From: Burkholderiaceae bacterium
Lineage (GTDB): Bacteria; Pseudomonadota; Gammaproteobacteria; Burkholderiales; Burkholderiaceae
Assembly: GCA_030151165.1 (NCBI GenBank)
Contig: JASLEM010000532.1
Span: forward strand, 1 to 8,348
Reading direction: 5' to 3'
DNA length: 8,348 nucleotides
Positions 7,724-8,348 of this stretch are shown here, one piece after another (positions within the stretch are counted from its first letter, which is position 1; each line of letters begins with the position of its first letter). The notes beneath the pieces were generated by a model. The model was not told the DNA's origin, searched no databases, and saw only the letters and a list, made by a program, of their open reading frames with translations. Both the position numbers and the translations under genes were made by a program.

Positions 7724-7739
7724 GGCGAAGATGGATCAT
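7711..7739 (+). promoter_or_regulatory. Weak candidate promoter of the ribonucleotide reductase gene
   Basis: TTGCCG (7711-7716) and GATCAT (7734-7739) each match 4 of 6 consensus positions with a 17-nt spacer. The -35 box overlaps the possible terminator stem. The whole gap before the gene is only 97 nt, so few alternatives exist, but the match is weak. Confidence 0.25.
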
Positions 7740-7787
7740 CGCCATCGGGAGGGTTCCGGATGGCCTCTTCTTCGAGGATGCATGCCG

Positions 7788-8348
7788 ATGAGCATCGACC
7801 CGACCGACCTCCAGCGCGGCCTGTACGACGCGTCTTCGCCCGACGCCGCCGCGCCCGCCGACGCGCCCCTGCCCGTGCAGGCGATCAGCATCGAGGTGCT
7901 GCTCGAGAAGTACGCCAAGGGCGACGAGCAGAGCGTCGACGCCGTGCGCGAGCGCGTCGCGCGGGCGCTCGCGCAGGTCGAGCGGCCCGAGGCGCGCGAG
8001 GCCTGGGCCGCGCGCTTCCTCGACGCGCTGCGCAGCGGCTTCGTCCCCGCCGGCCGCATCAACTCCGCCGCCGGCACCGAGCTCACCGCCACGCTCATCA
8101 ACTGCTTCGTGCAGCCGGTCGGCGACTCGATCGCGCAGCTCGAGGACGGCGTCCCCGGCATCTACACCGCGCTCACCGAGGCCGCCGAGACGATGCGCCG
8201 CGGCGGAGGCGTCGGCTACGACTTCTCGCGCATCCGACCGCAGGGCGCGTGGGTCGGCTCGACGCGCAGCCGCGCCTCGGGCCCGGTCAGCTACATGCGC
8301 GTGTTCGACCGCAGCTGCGAGACGGTCGAGTCCGCCGGCAGCCGGCGC
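7788..8348 (+). CDS. nrdJ: Adenosylcobalamin-dependent (class II) ribonucleotide reductase, N-terminal part
   Basis: Reduces ribonucleotides to deoxyribonucleotides using a radical generated from coenzyme B12, without oxygen and without a separate small subunit. The frame is open from the start to the right edge: 187 codons, the N-terminal part of a much larger enzyme. Visible marks are [15 protein letters not shown] (33-47), [14 protein letters not shown] (85-98), [10 protein letters not shown] (102-111), whose Cys106 probably belongs to the redox-active pair, [20 protein letters not shown] (136-155), and [11 protein letters not shown] (164-174). The stretch from Met136 onward resembles class II enzymes of Burkholderiales more than class I NrdA. 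The catalytic thiyl cysteine and radical-site loops lie outside the window. ATG 7788 is chosen because GAGGA (7774-7778) is 9 nt upstream; an in-frame ATG at 7782 would leave only 3 nt. The gap before it is too short for a cobalamin riboswitch. Confidence 0.88.
   Translation, partial: MSIDPTDLQRGLYDASSPDAAAPADAPLPVQAISIEVLLEKYAKGDEQSVDAVRERVARALAQVERPEAREAWAARFLDALRSGFVPAGRINSAAGTELTATLINCFVQPVGDSIAQLEDGVPGIYTALTEAAETMRRGGGVGYDFSRIRPQGAWVGSTRSRASGPVSYMRVFDRSCETVESAGSRR

Noticed and set aside
7691..7787. Cobalamin riboswitch before the B12-dependent reductase
   Set aside because: The gap is 97 nt, shorter than such riboswitches (about 200 nt), and no B12-box-like segment is visible.

Overview
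The window is high-GC DNA (roughly 70% by eye, not counted) with the codon use and gene content of a betaproteobacterium, most likely a Burkholderiales member of the Leptothrix/Rubrivivax/Comamonadaceae type. This assignment is inferred from protein resemblance and is not proven. All seven recognised genes lie on the + strand. The two end genes are cut by the window edges.

Region 1 (2-3759) is the end of a leucine/isovalerate catabolic operon. It holds the C-terminal two thirds of the biotin-carrying subunit of 3-methylcrotonyl-CoA carboxylase, then hydroxymethylglutaryl-CoA lyase. These supply the carboxylation and final cleavage steps of leucine breakdown to acetyl-CoA and acetoacetate. Three small genes follow: a YbaK/EbsC-type aminoacyl-tRNA deacylase, a four-cysteine DUF1289 protein, and a 2-hydroxychromene-2-carboxylate isomerase-like (kappa-GST/DsbA fold) protein. 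Spacing is 3 nt, two ATGA overlaps and 19 nt, so the five genes are probably cotranscribed and partly translationally coupled.

Region 2 (3760-4086) is a 327-nt non-coding gap. It carries a nested 10+6 bp perfect hairpin 62 nt after the isomerase stop, a possible competing stem, and two short perfect dyads nearer the next gene.

Region 3 (4087-5854) is a single-gene unit: a 570-residue MHS-type major facilitator transporter. It has an unusual insert of about 125 residues, predicted periplasmic, between TM9 and TM10. It ends in a textbook rho-independent terminator preceded by a small UUCG-loop hairpin.

Region 4 (5855-7723) is a candidate promoter with an overlapping dyad, a long leader, and a soluble TPR/coiled-coil/GGDEF protein. 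That protein is a probable diguanylate cyclase with an intact GGDEF motif and an RxxD inhibitory site. A weak terminator follows.

Region 5 (7788-8348) is the first 187 codons of an adenosylcobalamin-dependent (class II) ribonucleotide reductase, running off the right edge.

I found no mobile element, CRISPR array, tRNA or rRNA, and nothing that clearly amounts to a new multi-gene system. The observations most worth a second look are the nested hairpin, the transporter insert and the accessory genes riding in the leucine operon.
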